Origin: Thalassotalea algicola
GTDB taxonomy: Bacteria > Pseudomonadota > Gammaproteobacteria > Enterobacterales > Alteromonadaceae
Assembly (NCBI RefSeq): GCF_012932965.1
Contig: NZ_JABBXH010000001.1
Location: forward strand, 496,001-560,000
Direction of reading: 5' to 3'
Length of the DNA: 64,000 nucleotides
Shown here piece by piece: positions 61,312-64,000 of this stretch (its first letter is position 1; every line of letters starts with the position of its first letter). Below the pieces are notes generated by a model that was given only the letters and a program-made list of their open reading frames with translations, had not been told where the DNA came from and did no database searches. Made by a program: the position numbers and the translations under genes.

Positions 61312-62178
61312 ATGTCTACGCAAGATATGTTAAATCGCTATCTATTTGATGATAAACACGCCCGTGGAGAATTAGTTCAAATTCATCAGGCTTACCAAGA
61401 TATTGTTAAAAACCATAATTATCCTGATGGCGTAAAAGCGTTACTTGGTGAATTGCTCGCGGCTACATGTCTACTAACCGCGACGTTAAAATTTGAAGGT
61501 GAAATCGCAGTTCAACTACAAGGTGCCAGCGATGCGCCAATTAATTACATGGCAATAAACGGCGATCATCAACAAAACATGCGTGGTGTGGCAAAACTGC
61601 AGCAAGAGTCTGACGCAACAACACTACATGATCTTATCGGTAAAGGCATCATGGTAATAACCATCCGTCCTTTTAAAGGTGAACCATATCAAGGTGTTGT
61701 TCCGCTGGAAAAGCCAACTTTAGCTGAATGCTTGGCAAACTACTTTGAAACATCAGACCAAATTCCAACAACTATCTGGTTATTCACGGATATCGCGGCG
61801 AATAAAGTTGCCGGTAGTTTAATTCAGTTGTTACCTGACAGCGAAGATAAAGAACAACAAATGGCTGATTACGATCACCTTTGTGCACTTACAAAGACCA
61901 TTTCAGCGAAAGAAATCTTTGAATTACCCGCAGAAGAATTATTGCACCGTTTGTATCATGAAGAACAAGTAAGGTTGTTCGAACCCCAAGCAGTTACTTA
62001 TCAATGTTCTTGCTCAGAAGAAAAGTGTTTAGGCGCTATCGCTCAAATTGGCGCAAGCGAGCTAAAAAGCATATTTGAAGAACAAGGCAACGTTAGTATG
62101 ACTTGCGATTACTGCTTAACTACTTATGCATTCAACGAACAGCAGCTTTCAGCATATTTAACTGAAACAAAACACTAG
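61312..62178 (+). CDS. hslO: redox-regulated chaperone Hsp33
   Basis: A 288-residue protein of typical length. The C-terminal zinc switch is CSC then, 30 residues later, CDYC; oxidation of these cysteines releases zinc and activates the holdase. The N-terminal substrate-binding domain is intact. It follows hslR on one transcript and ends at a terminator. Confidence 0.96.
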   Translation: MSTQDMLNRYLFDDKHARGELVQIHQAYQDIVKNHNYPDGVKALLGELLAATCLLTATLKFEGEIAVQLQGASDAPINYMAINGDHQQNMRGVAKLQQESDATTLHDLIGKGIMVITIRPFKGEPYQGVVPLEKPTLAECLANYFETSDQIPTTIWLFTDIAANKVAGSLIQLLPDSEDKEQQMADYDHLCALTKTISAKEIFELPAEELLHRLYHEEQVRLFEPQAVTYQCSCSEEKCLGAIAQIGASELKSIFEEQGNVSMTCDYCLTTYAFNEQQLSAYLTETKH

Positions 62179-62199
62179 TTAAGAAGATATTTAAGATAA

Positions 62200-62225
62200 G
62201 GGCGCTATTAAGCGCCCTTTTTTAT
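62200..62225 (+). terminator. terminator after hslR-hslO
   Basis: GGGCGC (62200-62205), TATTAA, GCGCCC (62212-62217), then a T-run: a GC-rich stem in AT-rich surroundings, ending the hslRO transcript. Confidence 0.9.
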
Positions 62226-62289
62226 TATTAAGCCCTATTCTTTCTCACTTTCCAGTTGGTCAGTTTTTCAGTCAAAAACAAAAAATGTC

Positions 62290-62337
62290 GTTTTATTACA
62301 TAAAAAAACTGTCAAATAACCGCTTTAGTGTAATAAA
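62290..62337. repeat. inverted repeat in the pckA leader region
   Basis: TTTTATTACA (62290-62299) and TGTAATAAAA (62328-62337) are perfect 10-bp inverted arms, 28 bases apart, in the 245-base region between hslO and pckA. They could be two half-sites of an operator of pckA. The TGTAAT core recalls HexR sites but the full HexR palindrome is not there. Confidence 0.45.
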
Positions 62338-62470
62338 AGATGAAAACTTTCAGTCAGAAAAAATTATTGCTTTTGTTTTGAGCAACATTGCCCTAGAATT
62401 AGTGGCCTCAGCGCGAACTGAGTAAAAACTTTAATTTTTTTGTTATACCCTTTTTTGGAGAGTGCAAACT

Positions 62471-64000
62471 ATGTCTGCAATGGCAAACACTATCGACTTA
62501 TCTCTTTACGGCATCAATAACGTTGAAGAGATTGTTTATAACCCTTCTTACGAATTATTATTCGAGGAAGAAACAAAAGCCGGTCTTGAAGGGTATGACA
62601 GAGGTTATGTAACTGAGCTCGGTGCAGTTTCAGTTGATACAGGAATTTTTACGGGTCGTTCACCTAAAGACAAATACATTGTTCGTGACGACACTACGCG
62701 TGACACGGTTTGGTGGGCTGATCAAGGTAAAAACGACAACAAGCCTATGAGCACAGAAACCTGGGGTGAACTAAAAAGCTTAGTAACCACACAACTTTCT
62801 GGTAAGCGTTTATTTGTCGTAGATACTTATTGTGGTGCTAACGAAGACACTCGTTTAAAAGTGCGATTCATCACTGAAGTAGCATGGCAAGCTCATTTCG
62901 TTAAAAACATGTTTATTCGCCCAACTGAAGAGCAATTAAAAGATTACGAACCAGATTTCGTCGTAATGAATGGTGCGAAGACAACTAATCCAAACTGGCA
63001 AGAACAAGGTTTAAATTCTGAAAACTTTGTAGCCTTTAACTTGACGGAAAAAATGCAACTTATCGGCGGTACGTGGTACGGCGGTGAGATGAAAAAAGGT
63101 ATGTTCTCAATGATGAACTACTTACTTCCGTTAAAAGGCATAGCGTCAATGCACTGTAGTGCGAACGTATGTGAAAAAGGTGACGTTGCGGTATTCTTCG
63201 GTCTTTCAGGAACGGGGAAAACAACACTTTCTACAGACCCTAAACGTGAATTAATCGGTGACGACGAGCACGGTTGGGACGACAACGGTATTTTCAATTT
63301 TGAAGGTGGTTGTTACGCAAAAACCATTAACCTTTCAAAAGAAAACGAACCAGATATTTACAATGCCATCCGTCGCGATGCACTGTTAGAAAACGTAACA
63401 GTAGATGAAAATGGCAAGATAGACTTTGATGATAATTCAAAAACTGAAAACACACGTGTTTCTTACCCAATTCATCACATTGATAACATCGTTAAGCCTA
63501 TTTCTCGTGCAGGGCATGCAACTAAAGTTATCTTCTTAACAGCAGATGCGTTTGGTGTTCTGCCACCAGTAGCTAAATTAACGCCAGAGCAAACAGAGTA
63601 CTACTTCTTATCTGGTTTTACAGCGAAATTAGCAGGAACTGAGCGTGGTATTACTGAGCCAACACCAACATTCTCAAGTTGTTTTGGTGCCGCTTTCCTA
63701 AGCTTACACCCAACGCAATATTCCGATGTTTTAACGAAGCGTATGAAAGCAGCTGGTGCAGAAGCGTACTTAGTTAACACTGGCTGGAATGGCAGTGGCA
63801 AGCGCATCTCAATTAAAGATACTCGAGCAATCATTGATGCTATTTTAGATGGCTCAATTGAAGAAGCTGAAACTATTACTCTGCCAATGTTCAACTTAAG
63901 CGTACCTAAAGCATTGCACGATTGTGATACCAACATTCTTGATCCTCGCAATACTTATGAAAATGCAGCGGATTGGGAAACTAAAGCACGTGACTTAGCC
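62471..64000 (+). CDS. pckA: phosphoenolpyruvate carboxykinase (ATP), 3' end cut by window
   Basis: The first 510 codons are visible from ATG 62471; about 30 residues are expected beyond the window, as the E. coli enzyme is 540 residues. [11 protein letters not shown] (residues 244-254) is the kinase-1a loop, [21 protein letters not shown] the metal and oxaloacetate site, and [11 protein letters not shown] the substrate-binding N-terminal part. It converts oxaloacetate and ATP to phosphoenolpyruvate, CO2 and ADP, the first step of gluconeogenesis. A leader GGAG lies 8 bases before the ATG. Confidence 0.97.
   Translation, partial: MSAMANTIDLSLYGINNVEEIVYNPSYELLFEEETKAGLEGYDRGYVTELGAVSVDTGIFTGRSPKDKYIVRDDTTRDTVWWADQGKNDNKPMSTETWGELKSLVTTQLSGKRLFVVDTYCGANEDTRLKVRFITEVAWQAHFVKNMFIRPTEEQLKDYEPDFVVMNGAKTTNPNWQEQGLNSENFVAFNLTEKMQLIGGTWYGGEMKKGMFSMMNYLLPLKGIASMHCSANVCEKGDVAVFFGLSGTGKTTLSTDPKRELIGDDEHGWDDNGIFNFEGGCYAKTINLSKENEPDIYNAIRRDALLENVTVDENGKIDFDDNSKTENTRVSYPIHHIDNIVKPISRAGHATKVIFLTADAFGVLPPVAKLTPEQTEYYFLSGFTAKLAGTERGITEPTPTFSSCFGAAFLSLHPTQYSDVLTKRMKAAGAEAYLVNTGWNGSGKRISIKDTRAIIDAILDGSIEEAETITLPMFNLSVPKALHDCDTNILDPRNTYENAADWETKARDLA

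Noticed and set aside
62290-62337. HexR operator before pckA
   Set aside because: Only half-sites resembling TGTAAT are present, 28 bases apart and outward-facing; the compact palindrome of HexR is not there, so I list it only as an inverted repeat.
63601-63951. 116-codon minus-strand frame at the window end
   Set aside because: It is wholly antisense to the strongly conserved pckA coding sequence.
1-64000. tRNA, rRNA, CRISPR arrays, IS elements or prophage
   Set aside because: Nothing with the right conserved sequence, repeats or transposase/integrase genes was seen; the window reads as ordinary chromosome with accessory genes.

Overview
The window is a contiguous piece of an AT-rich (roughly 40% GC by eye) gammaproteobacterial chromosome. 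Gene content points to a marine member of the Alteromonadales, and I would guess Colwelliaceae (Colwellia/Thalassotalea-like); the family assignment is inference. Supporting signs are a complete type II secretion operon beside hslR-hslO-pckA, a slyX-yheV-yheS-yheT-yheU block as in enterobacteria and marine relatives, a sigma-54 driven psp operon, and secreted hydrolases (subtilase, S1/P1 nuclease, GH13 lipoprotein). I saw no rRNA, tRNA, CRISPR array, prophage or insertion sequence.

Layout. 1-4.2 kb: the 3' part of a tandem solute-binding protein gene, an outer membrane barrel/DUF2333/copper chaperone operon, and an enoyl-CoA hydratase. 4.2-7.9 kb: a phage-shock region with two separate sigma-54 operons. 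One carries pspA, a 37-residue PspB-like peptide and a short pspC. The other encodes a small exported protein plus a 51-residue membrane peptide. Their -24/-12 promoters match closely and each has a similar inverted-repeat enhancer about 117 bp upstream; pspF is not in the window. 7.9-17.6 kb: dusA, an Old Yellow Enzyme with its TetR repressor (shared operators visible), two LysR genes each with a palindrome at its divergent promoter, an FMN reductase, an AraC regulator, a DMT exporter, a GH13 lipoprotein and a TauE/SafE permease. 17.7-31.5 kb: a pseudouridine synthase, a degenerate S41 protein, GlxA/rhodanese, an acyltransferase with a LytTR regulator, a four-gene operon of small proteins (CIA30 and a Trp-rich protein among them), an SDR/DCC/flavin reductase operon and a serine hydrolase. 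31.5-38.1 kb: small secreted proteins, a 2OG-Fe(II) oxygenase, a subtilase, an S1/P1 nuclease and a glycosyltransferase.

38.1-45.6 kb: a conserved housekeeping block (fkpA, slyX, yheV, yheS, yheT, yheU). It is interrupted by a WD40 lipoprotein, a Sel1-repeat protein, a DUF3149 micro-protein whose ribosome site lies in a perfect hairpin, and an isolated miniature flagellin. 45.6-49.4 kb: MaoC-like dehydratase, yceI, cysQ, nudE, yrfG. 49.4-60.7 kb: the gspC-N operon on the minus strand, with an intrinsic terminator between gspG and gspH. 60.9-64.0 kb: hslR, hslO and a pckA gene cut by the window end.

Functionally, the type II system would export secreted enzymes such as those at 33.8-36.8 kb, the psp genes would guard the inner membrane (a known secretin-linked stress), and hslR/hslO/fkpA supply protein quality control. 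FNR-like boxes upstream of the nuclease and the DUF3149 gene suggest some oxygen-responsive control.
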